A stretch of DNA of 64,000 bases, taken from positions 124,001 to 188,000 of the forward strand of contig NZ_VWSH01000004.1 of assembly GCF_008629695.1 (NCBI RefSeq), in the 5' to 3' direction. Made by a program: the position numbers and the translations under genes. Below the pieces are notes generated by a model. It ran no database searches and had not been told where the DNA came from. It saw only the letters and a list, made by a program, of their open reading frames with translations. Positions 18,193-28,000 of this stretch are shown here, one piece after another. The first letter of the stretch is position 1; each line of letters starts with the position of its first letter. This DNA is from Taibaiella lutea (GTDB taxonomy: Bacteria; Bacteroidota; Bacteroidia; Chitinophagales; Chitinophagaceae).

Positions 18193-18594
18193 ACATTATG
18201 ACACTAAAAACATCGGCAGATTCCTTTTGCTTTTTGTACTTATTAGAAAGATGTTTTAAGTCGGAGTTTGTAGTAAAAATAAAAAAATTAATCAAATTTA
18301 AATATCAATACAGTTCCTGTAGTGAAGTTATATTGAAAAGTTTGAGGCGGTAAAAATGTAATCTTCTGCTTTTGCTCAATGCAGAAACAAGTTTCTCGAT
18401 ACGGAAGTGATATCAACAGTCTTTAAATTGATACCCCCTTTAAAGTTTGCAAACAACACAATACAGTAATTTTTATTTGAAATTATCCAACAAAGAAAAG
18501 GATTTGTTGTTAATAGAAATGTTGCATTATTTAATGTCAATTTGTTTCAAAGACACCATCAGGTAAGTGCCGGGTGTAAAAATCTGAATTAACA
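18193..18594. other. Intergenic region, nothing recognised
   Basis: About 400 AT-rich bases between divergent genes. No ORF, hairpin or clear -7 box. GTCAATTTG near 18536-18544 is a weak -7 candidate for the following gene. Confidence 0.4.
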
Positions 18595-19023
18595 ATGGAT
18601 GCTATTGTAGATACATTAAAGAACAGGGAGCTTCCTGATGTCAAAGTTCGGCTGGATGAAATATCCGAAGACTTACATCGTGAAGGCCTATATTTTGCTA
18701 CATATAAAGACATGGAAACGCTATTGATAGTTTCAAATGATATTGTAACAACTTCCTTCGATTTGATAAAGAACATGAATAACGAAGTCCTTGTTACAAA
18801 AACAGATAAAGATCTAAAGTTCACTTTGGGTTCAAATAAAGAACATATTCAAGGTCATGAATCAAAATCATATTTCAGCAGTGAGAGCAGTAATTTTATA
18901 AAGGCCTTACAGACTCCTGAAAATATAACTTTAGACACGAATTTTCCTTCAAAACTGTTCAACATTAAAGTTAGAGGAAAGCTAATGCCCGCAATTATAT
19001 TCAGCAAAGATGACTTGAAATAA
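18595..19023 (+). CDS. Hypothetical protein (142 aa)
   Basis: Starts MDAIVDTLKNRELPDVKVRL and ends FNIKVRGKLMPAIIFSKDDLK. No signal peptide or membrane segment, mixed alpha/beta character, slightly acidic. I do not recognise the family. It stands alone between long intergenic gaps. Confidence 0.75.
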   Translation: MDAIVDTLKNRELPDVKVRLDEISEDLHREGLYFATYKDMETLLIVSNDIVTTSFDLIKNMNNEVLVTKTDKDLKFTLGSNKEHIQGHESKSYFSSESSNFIKALQTPENITLDTNFPSKLFNIKVRGKLMPAIIFSKDDLK

Positions 19024-19061
19024 TTCCGGTACGTTAGTCGCACAACAACTTCTAAAAACAA

Positions 19062-19101
19062 AATTATCAAATGCGCACCCACGGCTGCGCATTTGATAAT
19101 T
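19062..19101 (-). terminator. Strong hairpin, terminator-like on the minus strand
   Basis: A perfect 16-bp stem AATTATCAAATGCGCA / TGCGCATTTGATAATT with an 8-nt loop. On the minus strand it is followed by TTTTGTTTTT. It lies between the plus-strand 142-aa gene and the small minus-strand ORF at 19132 and may serve both. Confidence 0.75.
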
Positions 19102-19131
19102 GAAATAATAATAAGAGCTATTAATAGGCAT

Positions 19132-19302
19132 TTAAAATTGGTAGCCAGGTGCCTGGTTATGAATTGCTTTTATTTTCCGGAATAGAGTCGTACCGGTTCT
19201 CACATTTTCCCAATAGAGTTTTCTCTCACAAATTGATGCTGTTTCCTCTTTTATATTAATACAAGTCAAATGTGTTTTAATTATTGAAGATTCGGGTGAC
19301 AT
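19132..19302 (-). CDS. Possible small gene (56 aa)
   Basis: An uninterrupted minus-strand frame MSPESSIIKTHLTCINIKEE ... AIHNQAPGYQF whose stop is followed about 30 bases later by a terminator hairpin. Another T-tailed hairpin lies immediately before the ATG, so transcription would have to start very close or read through. No recognisable family. Could be chance. Confidence 0.3.
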   Translation of the reverse strand: MSPESSIIKTHLTCINIKEETASICERKLYWENVRTGTTLFRKIKAIHNQAPGYQF

Positions 19303-19310
19303 GTAATTAT

Positions 19311-19335
19311 AAAAAGGGTGCTAAGAATAGCACCC
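19311..19335 (-). terminator. T-tailed hairpin on the minus strand
   Basis: On the minus strand GGGTGCTA-TTCT-TAGCACCC is followed by TTTTT. No minus-strand gene is visible to its right, so it suggests a short untranslated transcript from 19340-19800, or an attenuator ahead of the 19302 ATG. Confidence 0.6.
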
Positions 19336-19742
19336 ACATTTTATTATATATAGCAGTGATGTAAAAGTATATTATTGTCCGGTATCTTAACTTAAAATTT
19401 CTTTAAGGTCTAAACTTATATAATACGGTCTTCTACCATTAATGTTTTTTGTTTTTCAAATTGTTAAATTAGTTAACCCTGCTAATTCACCTGAAATTTG
19501 AAAAATCCTGTACCTGCTGTTTGCTTTTTATCGCCTTTATAGGTAATAAACATTTTCCACAACCAAACATAAATTTATTTTTCAGAAAGGTAGCCGCTCT
19601 TTCTGTTATAAATCAACACCTGATAAAAATTTGGTTTTAGTTTGCACTTTTATATTATATATAGTCCTGCGATAGGGGATTTTCCATCTTAAAAATACGT
19701 TAACAAGAAAGATCCATACGTTCTCAAGATAGTGTGTTAAAA
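19336..19742. other. Long gene-free region upstream of the Rhs locus
   Basis: About 400 AT-rich bases with no ORF above 30 codons on either strand. It ends in the palindrome and -7-like box of the Rhs locus promoter. Confidence 0.4.
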
Positions 19743-19766
19743 AATATAAGTTCTAACTTATATTCG
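19743..19766 (+). promoter_or_regulatory. Putative promoter and overlapping operator of the Rhs locus
   Basis: A palindrome AATATAAGTT-CT-AACTTATATT (19743-19764) overlaps TATATTCG (19759-19766), a near match to the -7 consensus. A repressor bound here would block the promoter (inference). Downstream, AGAGGAG at 19814-19820 is a good ribosome binding site. Confidence 0.4.
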
Positions 19767-19831
19767 TTAGGGAATAATTTAACCCGATCACCAACCACCA
19801 AACCACCACCTTGAGAGGAGCATTTATACAT

Positions 19832-22732
19832 ATGCTGCTGTTAATAATTGTCTTTTCAGGCAATGAGGGAAGCGCATATGGACAAAATCCTCCCGATAGT
19901 TTTTTTTCCCTTCTCCACTGCGACGCTGTTTATATAGAGAGCGGTAATTTATTTGAGGATGTTTACTTTATGTCTGCAGGAGCCACGAAAGTAAGCATCA
20001 GCTTAAAGCTCTATGAGCTGAAAGCCACAAATGACAGCATCCTCCTTTATTCGGTAAGCGGTACCGACTTTGAAGCCGGAAGAGGTGCTAATAGGCTGAC
20101 CGTCCCATTTAAAGACCGCCGCGTAAAGGCCAATATCAGAGAAGACTGGCTCGGTGCCTTCAAATCCATTGAAAGGATGCCTGCCGGCAATTACGCCTGT
20201 ATCATTCAAGTTAAAAATACAGATGCCGGAAAAGACTACACCGAAAGGATTTTACTTTCAAGCGACACCTTGATTACAGAATACACCAGGCTCGATGGCG
20301 GCATCGGCAGGATACTTGGCAACGGCTCCATAAAAGTATCGAAAGTGCTGGACAGCAAAAGCGCCGTGCTGGAACGCTACTACCAAAAGAAAGGCATTGC
20401 CTGCAGCAGGAGAAGCGAAGCAGGGAAAGAATTGCTGGATTTATATTACGGCAGCTGGTACCTGGGCCGCAAGGAGCTGCCTTCGGATATGACCACCGGT
20501 CAGTATGCACAAAGCAGCGACGCCCTAAGAAACAACCTCGACGCAACCGGCAAGGATGCACTGTCCGATTACCATTCCCTGCTTTCCCGGTTCAGGGACA
20601 TGCAAAATACAAGCAAGGAAAATACGGAACTTGTTGCCGACATCTCCCTGTCAGGTAATTTTGCCAACGGCCAGGAGCCCAATTCAGGCCTTTCCAACAA
20701 CTATTACGAAGGCAGGGCAGATGTGGAGCTGCCTCTTTTTGATATCCCGGTACAGGTATCGGGCTTCTACACCACACAGGATATGCACCGGCAGGCAAAG
20801 GCAAGCTATATTCACTTCCGCTACGATGCGGAAAAAGCCAGGGAACAGATGCTGAAGCTTATATCCGGCTTCAACAATAAATATTCGCAGGCCCTGACAA
20901 AAGGCTCGGGCTATGACCTTATTTATGGCCAGTTCGTAGCCAAGCTCCAACAGGAAAAAGACAGGTCGCTTGCAAACTTCACGAAACAGTACGGTATCGA
21001 CGAAAACGGCCTTTCAGGCCTCAGCGAAGAAAGATTGCAACAAATCGTAACCGAAAGGGCGGAACAGCAGGGACAAAAGCTGACAGATTCGCTGAAAAAC
21101 AAAGCAGACACTTCAGCAATAGCAAATAACCTTAACGATAAAAAGGACAAGGCGCTGGCTGCAAAACAACAGGCGGAAGAAAAGTACGAAAAGGCAAAGG
21201 AACAATATCAGAAGCTGCTGGAGCTGCAGCAAAAAATAGATAAATACAAGGCTCTTTTAGAACAATATAAAAAGTCCAATTTCTATGATTCGGCCATGGC
21301 CTATGGCAAGATAAAAGACCTGAAGAATTATGAAAACATGTCCTGCAAAGACATGGCAAAGAAAGCTGCATCGCTGCTGCCCGAAAGCAAGACCAAAGGC
21401 ATGGTAACCGGCCTTGTCAACTTCGATGCCGGCATGTTCCCCAAATACGTCTCTGACTATACCATGTCCGGGCAGATGATGAAGGGCCTCGACATGAGCT
21501 ATGACATCGGCTTTGCCACCGTTGGCGGCAGTTACGGCAAGATGGAGTACATTGACCGTAACGGCAATGTGGAAGGCTATAAAGCTTACAGCGGCAGGAT
21601 TGAGTTCAAGCCCGTTGTGAAGCAGACCTTCGGTTTTGTGTATTATGGTTACAGCCCCGGCAAGAGCCTCCTTGGCGGCGGTAGCGGCGGTGATGGTTTC
21701 TTTAAAGACGTGGATGTTTCGATGCCCAGCTTCCGCAACCCTGTCAGCATCCTGTCTGCCACCTACAAAGGCGAAATCGGTGACAATGTTACCCTTAGCG
21801 GCGAATATGCCTTTTCAGATAAACCGGGCCAGTCGGATGAAGCAAAGGAACAGGTAATGTTCATGGACAAATCAGCTTACAACTTCAAGGCAGCTGCAAT
21901 GATACCCCAAACAGACATCGAGATTGAGTCCGGCTACGAACATGCAGGCAAAGCATTTGAGAACAATACATTGCCTGTCCTGCTGGCAGGCACCGACCGG
22001 CTTTTTATAAAAACGAAAGGTGACTTTTTCAGGAACTTCCTTACCCTTGGCGCAGAATATAATTACCTTATCCAAAAGAGCTTTTACAGCAAAGGCAGCA
22101 ACTCCAAATGGGGCTTTGACATTGCAACACATTCCAGGCGCTACCCATCGGTTGCCTTGTCCTACAAACCCTTCTCCACCTTCAGGAGCTTCAACGACAC
22201 CCTAAACATTGCGCAGAAACCTATCTCAGGCGAGGTATGGACCGGCAAGGCAAATTATCAGATAAAAAGACAGGACAGGGCCATTCGCTTTACGCTTATC
22301 TATAGCCGCAACAGCAGCACGGACGATACGATACAATACAAGAGCTCCACCGCACAGCTCAGCACCATGCTCAGTAAAAAGACAACAATGCTGATGGTGA
22401 ACATCGGGCATTCCAATATCGATGCCGGCAGCTATGAAACGGCATATCCCATATATAACAACAGTTGGTTTGCCAATGCTTCGCTCGGCGGCATGGTCGG
22501 GGAAAGCATACAACTTACAGGAGGCATAGATATTACGAAGGCAGGGCCGGGCATCAGCAAGTACGGTTGTTTTGTCAGTAGCGGCTATGCCTTTAAGAAG
22601 CTGCCTCTTACAATACGTGGCAATTTCAGGTACAGCAATTTCCGGATGGCAGAAACGACAAGCAGGCAGCAGCTGGTATCCGGCGGCATAGAGCTCAGCT
22701 GGAGGATAAAGGAAAAACTCTATACCGATTGA
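19832..22732 (+). CDS. Outer-membrane beta-barrel protein with periplasmic coiled coil (first gene of the Rhs locus)
   Basis: 966 residues from ATG 19832. A TTG at 19811 gives a longer frame, but AGAGGAG sits 11 bases before ATG 19832, which fits a Shine-Dalgarno site. Layout: short signal peptide MLLLIIVFSGNEGSAYGQ; an N-terminal beta domain of about 180 residues; a helical part with a Lys/Glu/Gln coiled coil at about 430-485 (AKQQAEEKYEKAKEQYQKLL); then about 450 residues of alternating beta strands with Gly/aromatic pattern, ending GGIELSWRIKEKLYTD, typical of an outer-membrane barrel. No TonB plug. I do not know the family. As the first gene of a tight co-directional run it is a candidate outer-membrane exit channel or anchor for the two giant proteins. 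GC content is clearly higher than in neighbouring genes. Confidence 0.85.
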   Translation: MLLLIIVFSGNEGSAYGQNPPDSFFSLLHCDAVYIESGNLFEDVYFMSAGATKVSISLKLYELKATNDSILLYSVSGTDFEAGRGANRLTVPFKDRRVKANIREDWLGAFKSIERMPAGNYACIIQVKNTDAGKDYTERILLSSDTLITEYTRLDGGIGRILGNGSIKVSKVLDSKSAVLERYYQKKGIACSRRSEAGKELLDLYYGSWYLGRKELPSDMTTGQYAQSSDALRNNLDATGKDALSDYHSLLSRFRDMQNTSKENTELVADISLSGNFANGQEPNSGLSNNYYEGRADVELPLFDIPVQVSGFYTTQDMHRQAKASYIHFRYDAEKAREQMLKLISGFNNKYSQALTKGSGYDLIYGQFVAKLQQEKDRSLANFTKQYGIDENGLSGLSEERLQQIVTERAEQQGQKLTDSLKNKADTSAIANNLNDKKDKALAAKQQAEEKYEKAKEQYQKLLELQQKIDKYKALLEQYKKSNFYDSAMAYGKIKDLKNYENMSCKDMAKKAASLLPESKTKGMVTGLVNFDAGMFPKYVSDYTMSGQMMKGLDMSYDIGFATVGGSYGKMEYIDRNGNVEGYKAYSGRIEFKPVVKQTFGFVYYGYSPGKSLLGGGSGGDGFFKDVDVSMPSFRNPVSILSATYKGEIGDNVTLSGEYAFSDKPGQSDEAKEQVMFMDKSAYNFKAAAMIPQTDIEIESGYEHAGKAFENNTLPVLLAGTDRLFIKTKGDFFRNFLTLGAEYNYLIQKSFYSKGSNSKWGFDIATHSRRYPSVALSYKPFSTFRSFNDTLNIAQKPISGEVWTGKANYQIKRQDRAIRFTLIYSRNSSTDDTIQYKSSTAQLSTMLSKKTTMLMVNIGHSNIDAGSYETAYPIYNNSWFANASLGGMVGESIQLTGGIDITKAGPGISKYGCFVSSGYAFKKLPLTIRGNFRYSNFRMAETTSRQQLVSGGIELSWRIKEKLYTD

Positions 22733-22779
22733 TAAAATTGAATGAGGGGATTAAATAAAAAAACAAAACCATTGACGAT

Positions 22780-23910
22780 ATGAAACGCATTACCGGGTTT
22801 ATTGTTTCGATAGTACTGCTGTTGGGTTCGGCGGCAGCATATGCACAAAACGGGCTGTTCGTGAACATGGCATTCCTGGACGGCATTGCAGTCACGCCCG
22901 ACAACCTGCTTAACTATCAGGTACAATCCGGCCTGACCAAGGCTACCCACGCACTGGTTACAGGTACCATCCGTTACCGCAATTCCACCATGCGCATCTC
23001 CTACAGGTTTGAATGCAACCTGCAGCCCGGCATAAACAACCTTTCCACGGCAGGCATCAGGCCGGCTATGGTTTATTCCGAGCCTGCACTAAGGGAGCTG
23101 TTTGAACAGTACAAGGTACTTCCGCAGGGCATCTATGAATACTGCGTGGAGGTGACGCCGAACTTCAGCAGCGGCGAATCTACCAGTGAAAAATACAATG
23201 AATGCGTGTACCACAAATCGGAGGACATCTTCCTCATAAACTTAATAGACCCGGATAACGATGCAAAGATTTATGAATACAACCCGATGCTGAGCTGGAC
23301 GGTCAACTATCCCTTTGCCTCAGAGCTTAAATACAGGCTCAGGGTTGCGGAAATCAAGGAAGGCCAGAACACAACAGTTGCCATCAACCGCAACAACCCT
23401 GTATATGACGAGAAGAACCTGATGCAGATGAGCCAGGTATACCCCGTCTATGCCAAGCCCCTGCAACTCAACCAGCCCTATGCCTGGACGGTGGATGCCT
23501 ATTACAAAGGCATCCTGCTCGGCGGTGCCGAAACCTGGAAGTTTACCATCATAGAAGATAGCCTGCTGGCGGCAATCAATACAAACCCGTCATATGTGGA
23601 TGTACAAAGGGAACAAGGCATCTATACCATGTATGCACCCGGCTTGCTCAAATTGAAATATGACCTGAAAGACTTAAAAACAGATACCCTTCAGATAGGC
23701 CTTTTGGATAATGAGGGCAAAACTGTAAAAATGAATAAAGGCCTTTCCATCCTGGATGCAAAATATGGCGACAACAGGTTCATCCTGAACTTCCATGAAG
23801 AACAGCCGCTGAAGCACCTGCAACAATATACGCTTACAATAACATCGCAAACCGGAAGGATTTACAAAATATCCTTTAAATACGTTAACCCTGAACTCAT
23901 CCGAAAATAA
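22780..23910 (+). CDS. Secreted beta-rich protein of the Rhs locus (376 aa)
   Basis: Signal peptide MKRITGFIVSIVLLLGSAAAYA, then an all-beta protein. The middle part reads like a fibronectin III or Ig fold (YNPMLSWTVNYPFASELKYR ... PYAWTVDAYYKG), a pattern also seen in other Bacteroidota periplasmic proteins with several cysteines. Two Cys pairs are plausible (residues around 75-145). It starts 47 bases after the barrel gene and ends 6 bases before the OmpH-like gene, so it is in the same operon. Role unknown; a periplasmic adaptor or extracellular accessory is the natural guess. Confidence 0.8.
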   Translation: MKRITGFIVSIVLLLGSAAAYAQNGLFVNMAFLDGIAVTPDNLLNYQVQSGLTKATHALVTGTIRYRNSTMRISYRFECNLQPGINNLSTAGIRPAMVYSEPALRELFEQYKVLPQGIYEYCVEVTPNFSSGESTSEKYNECVYHKSEDIFLINLIDPDNDAKIYEYNPMLSWTVNYPFASELKYRLRVAEIKEGQNTTVAINRNNPVYDEKNLMQMSQVYPVYAKPLQLNQPYAWTVDAYYKGILLGGAETWKFTIIEDSLLAAINTNPSYVDVQREQGIYTMYAPGLLKLKYDLKDLKTDTLQIGLLDNEGKTVKMNKGLSILDAKYGDNRFILNFHEEQPLKHLQQYTLTITSQTGRIYKISFKYVNPELIRK

Positions 23911-23916
23911 CAGCAC

Positions 23917-24432
23917 ATGACCAGAACTGACCTGAAGCAAATACTTATAACCATTGCGATATGCGGCATTACAGTAGCTTTTATATTGATAAACAACCAA
24001 CGGATAAATAAAAAGATTGCGGTGGTCGATGCCATAAAGCTTTTCAATTCCTTTAAGATGAAGCAGGAGCTTGAGTCACAATCCGGGGGCCTGCTATCCG
24101 CCCTGGGACGCCAGGCCGACAGCCTCAAAAGCGACCTCGCTGCCAAAAGCAAGGTAAAGGACTTTCCGAAAGCGGAGCTCGAAAAGTTGTATGTGCAGTT
24201 CAGAAGTGCCCAGGAGCAACTGGAACAGACCTATCAGCAGACAAACCAGGGCATCAACGAAGAAGTATGGAAGCGGCTTAACCCCATGATAGACGAATAT
24301 GGGAAAGAGAACGGGTTCAGGCTGATAATCGGCGCCAACGGGATGGGCTCCGTTTTATATAACGATGACTATTACGACAGGACAAAAGAGGTAATTGATT
24401 TTGTAAACAAAAAATATGAACAAGGCAATTAA
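23917..24432 (+). CDS. Skp/OmpH family periplasmic chaperone-like protein
   Basis: 171 residues. A membrane-spanning or uncleaved signal segment (ILITIAICGITVAFILI) is followed by the OmpH start KKIAVVDAIKLFNSFKMKQE, a long charged coiled coil, and the closing LNPMIDEYGKENGFRLIIGA, VLYNDDYYDRTKEVIDFVN. This is the standard Skp/OmpH order. Skp trimers hold unfolded outer-membrane proteins in a jelly-fish-like cavity in the periplasm. A dedicated copy inside this locus suggests it escorts the barrel protein or the giant Rhs proteins. It overlaps the next gene by 17 bases (translational coupling). Confidence 0.88.
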   Translation: MTRTDLKQILITIAICGITVAFILINNQRINKKIAVVDAIKLFNSFKMKQELESQSGGLLSALGRQADSLKSDLAAKSKVKDFPKAELEKLYVQFRSAQEQLEQTYQQTNQGINEEVWKRLNPMIDEYGKENGFRLIIGANGMGSVLYNDDYYDRTKEVIDFVNKKYEQGN

Positions 24433-24976
24433 ATTGATTTTACCGCTCTGCCTGCTTGCAGCCTGTTCCCAAAAGCGGGATCCGGTTAAATATGCAGAAG
24501 ATAAGAGCAACGGGTTAAGAAAGGAGATAAGTGTCGGCAACATGCATTATACTATCCAGTATAAGCCTGCTGATTACATCGTGGCTTCCGAGCACCTTGA
24601 TTCCGGCAATGCAGCTGAAAGGCTCAGCCAGTTAAAAGGCATGGTATGGTTCAATATTTCTTTTCAGGTGGAAGGCTTCGGACAGTCGCCCTTGCGCTAT
24701 CAGATAAGCGGGCTGGATGAATACACGGCAAGGCAGGACTACTACCTCAATAAGGCGCCTAATGACATGTACCTGCTTTATGGCAGAGACAGCCTTACCG
24801 TTAACAGCTACTGGTTTGAAAACAACCAGAACCTGACACCCTATGAAACAATGGTCGTCGGCTTTAAGCTGCCGGGTGCCGTAGAAGTCCCTAAGGAAGA
24901 CCTGCGGCTATCCTATTACGACAGGGTATTTAAGAACGGCATTATTAAAACAGTTATAAAGAAAGAAGATTTCTGA
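24416..24976 (+). CDS. Lipoprotein of the Rhs locus (186 aa)
   Basis: N-terminus MNKAIKLILPLCLLAACSQK has a good lipobox (LAAC, Cys17). The rest is a soluble mixed fold with several Tyr-rich strands (VWFNISFQVEGFG, RQDYYLNKAPNDMYLLYGR). Family not recognised. The 17-base overlap with the chaperone gene indicates coupled synthesis. As an envelope lipoprotein it could dock the chaperone or barrel components. Confidence 0.85.
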   Translation: MNKAIKLILPLCLLAACSQKRDPVKYAEDKSNGLRKEISVGNMHYTIQYKPADYIVASEHLDSGNAAERLSQLKGMVWFNISFQVEGFGQSPLRYQISGLDEYTARQDYYLNKAPNDMYLLYGRDSLTVNSYWFENNQNLTPYETMVVGFKLPGAVEVPKEDLRLSYYDRVFKNGIIKTVIKKEDF

Positions 24977-25024
24977 CCTGCATACCATAAAAATAAATTG
25001 TATTAAAAGCACAAATCCTACCGT

Positions 25025-28000
25025 ATGTTATACAACAAAAGAGTCATCAGGTTCACAGCAAAAGTAATGCTGTTTACAATGCTTATTCAACTCATTGTTC
25101 CTGCTACGCAAACATTTGCCCTTACCTCAGGCCCGAGCCAGCCCGAGGTCCAGAGCTTTGAGCCTGTGGGGACTACGGATATGGTAGATATGTTTTCCGG
25201 CGATTTTGTCTACAACATACCGCTGATGGATGTGGAAGGCTATCCCATAAACATATCTTACCACGGCGGTGTGGAAATGGAACAGGAGGCAAGCTGGGTG
25301 GGCCTTGGCTGGAATATCAACCCCGGTGTTGTAAACCGTACTGTAAGAGGCTTGCCGGATGACATGAACGGCGAAACAGTAGGAAAGACCTTGAATATAA
25401 AGGATGAAAAAAACCTGAGAGTCGGTTTGGGAGCAAAATATGAAACATTCGGCGAAGATTTTGGTCTGTCGGCAGGTGCGGATGTATCAGTAAATTTTAG
25501 TAATTACCGTGGCGTAAGTGCTGATATCGGCCTTAATTGTGGGGTTAATATAATGGGTATGGCTTCTGCAGGCGTCAACCTTGGAGTCGGTTCACAAAAC
25601 GGTGCAGATGTGGATGTATACGCAGGCTTGCAATTCAGCACTTCAAAGATTATAGGTGGCGATATAGCAGGTGGACTGGGGTTTAATTTCGGAACAGGTT
25701 ACAGCACTCGTACCGGCCTGAAAGATATCAACCTTGGCATCTCTGCTTCTGTGACAACAAATGGCTACGGCAGCTATTCGAAAAATTTTAGTGCTACCAT
25801 TCCTATAGGTGTGAAAAACATAGTTCCTGTCATAACCAACTCATCAAAAATGAATATGTACAGGGGAAGGTTGAAAATAGGCGCGGAACTTTATGGTGGC
25901 TATGTATATGGGTCTGCATTCGGTATGGTCAGCAAATTGCATTACAACACGAATGGAAGTCGCCCCGGCTATGGATATCTCTATGCTGAAAATGCAACTG
26001 ACACTTCCATCATGGACTTTACACGGGATAAGGACGGCATGTTTAATGAAACAATGAAGTTGCTTCCTTTGGGCAATATGACCTATGATATTTATGGCGT
26101 GAGCGGGCAGGGAACAGGTGGCTCCTTCAGGCCTTTTCGTAATGATTTTGGAAGTGTCGGCGATCCTGTCGTAACAAGTGAGTCTTCCGATTTCAGCATG
26201 GAAATAGAAGCAGGCATAGGTAACCTTTTTGAGCTGGGCTTCAATGTTAGTAACGGCAATACTAATATGCAGTCAGGGCCCTGGGATAAATTCAAACATC
26301 CCTTCAGCCACAATTTTGGTGGTAGTTTGTACCAGAATTCCTATTTCAAACAAGCCGGGGAAATCACGGAAACTAATCCCGGCTTAATTTCTGCTATACA
26401 AGGACTCGGTCCTACCGATGGTGCGGCAACGGTTAATGTTCCATTCAAAAAGCCGAACTCTGAAAACATGCGGGATCCGAGAGGCAATCTGATCTATTAT
26501 TTCACAGCTGATGAAGCCGGTCTTCAGGGAGTAGCCTCTTCTCGAAAGATTGTGAGTTATGGAAGCAGTGACGGGTTTCAAAGCGGCTCCGATATTACCA
26601 AAACAGAAATTGACAGAACAAGCAATGGCAGGACTGCTTCACAGATTTCAGAGATAGTTCAGGTACAGACCGATGGCCGTAAATATATCTATGGAATTCC
26701 GGCAATGAATACAAGCCAGGAAGAAGTAACAATGGCTGTAAACGGCAGCGATAATAATGATGGCACAGTTAACTATACAGGTACTGAAGCAAGTGCAGGT
26801 AACACAAGCGGGAGAGATAATTATTTTAGTAAAACCACTACTCCGGCATTTGCACATAGCTACCTGCTTACTTCCGTCCTTTCAACAGATTATGTAGATG
26901 TAAAGGGCGATGGGCCTACAGATGATGACTTCGGCACGTTCACTAAGTTCAATTATACCCTTAAAAATTCCTCTTTTGGATGGAAAGCGCCGTATGGGGA
27001 AAATAAAGCTCAATTTAATACAGGCTTTAAATCTGATAATCAGGATAATAAAGCTAATTATTTAAAAGGCACAAGAGAACAGTGGATGCTGCACAGCGTG
27101 GAAACCAAAAATTTTGTAGCGGAATTTTATACATCTTCCCGTCTTGATGCAAGAGGCGTGGATAAAAATACCGACCAGTCTTATAAACTTGACTCTATAA
27201 AGCTTTATAACAAACATGATCGGTTTATTAATCAAGGCAGTGCTATTCCTATCAAGACTGTTATCTTCAGGTATGATTACAGTCTATGTAAAGGCGTTCC
27301 CAATAACCTGAATATACTTAATGGCACCAGCTTGGACGATGCCGGTAACAGCGCAGCAGATACCCTTGTAAAAGGCAAACTGACACTTAAAAAGATATTT
27401 GTACGTTACGGTAATTCAGACAGAAGCATGATCAGCCCATACCAGTTTGAATATGCAACCAATAAAAATTATGCGGTCGCAAATAAAGACAGGTGGGGTG
27501 CCTATAAGCCTAATGAGGGGATGCCTAACTGGGAATATCCTTACGTAAATCAAAATGATACACATCTGGATGAATATGCAAGTGCATGGTCATTGAATAA
27601 GATCACTTTACCATCAGGCGGTACTATTGGGCTGCAGTATGAAGCAGACGATTACGCCTATGTAATGGATAAGCCTGCAATGGAGATGTTTAAAATTGCA
27701 GGTATAGGTAATTCTCCCAATTACTCAAGTGGCAATCAGCTCTATCAGGATAAAAATAATCCTAACCTTTATCTATATTTTACAAGAAGATTAAGCAGTG
27801 AAAAAGCAGGACTAAGCTTTGCTTCTAACTATCTCAACGGAAATCTTATCTATTATAACGCAGAAACCAGATTGGTAAATAATTCCTATGAACCTATAAA
27901 AGGCTATGCCGGCGTAGAAGATGTTCAACCTTGCAGCGACGGAATACATGGATATATTAAACTTGCTCCTGTATCTATTGTAGGTGGGGGAGCATCCTTA

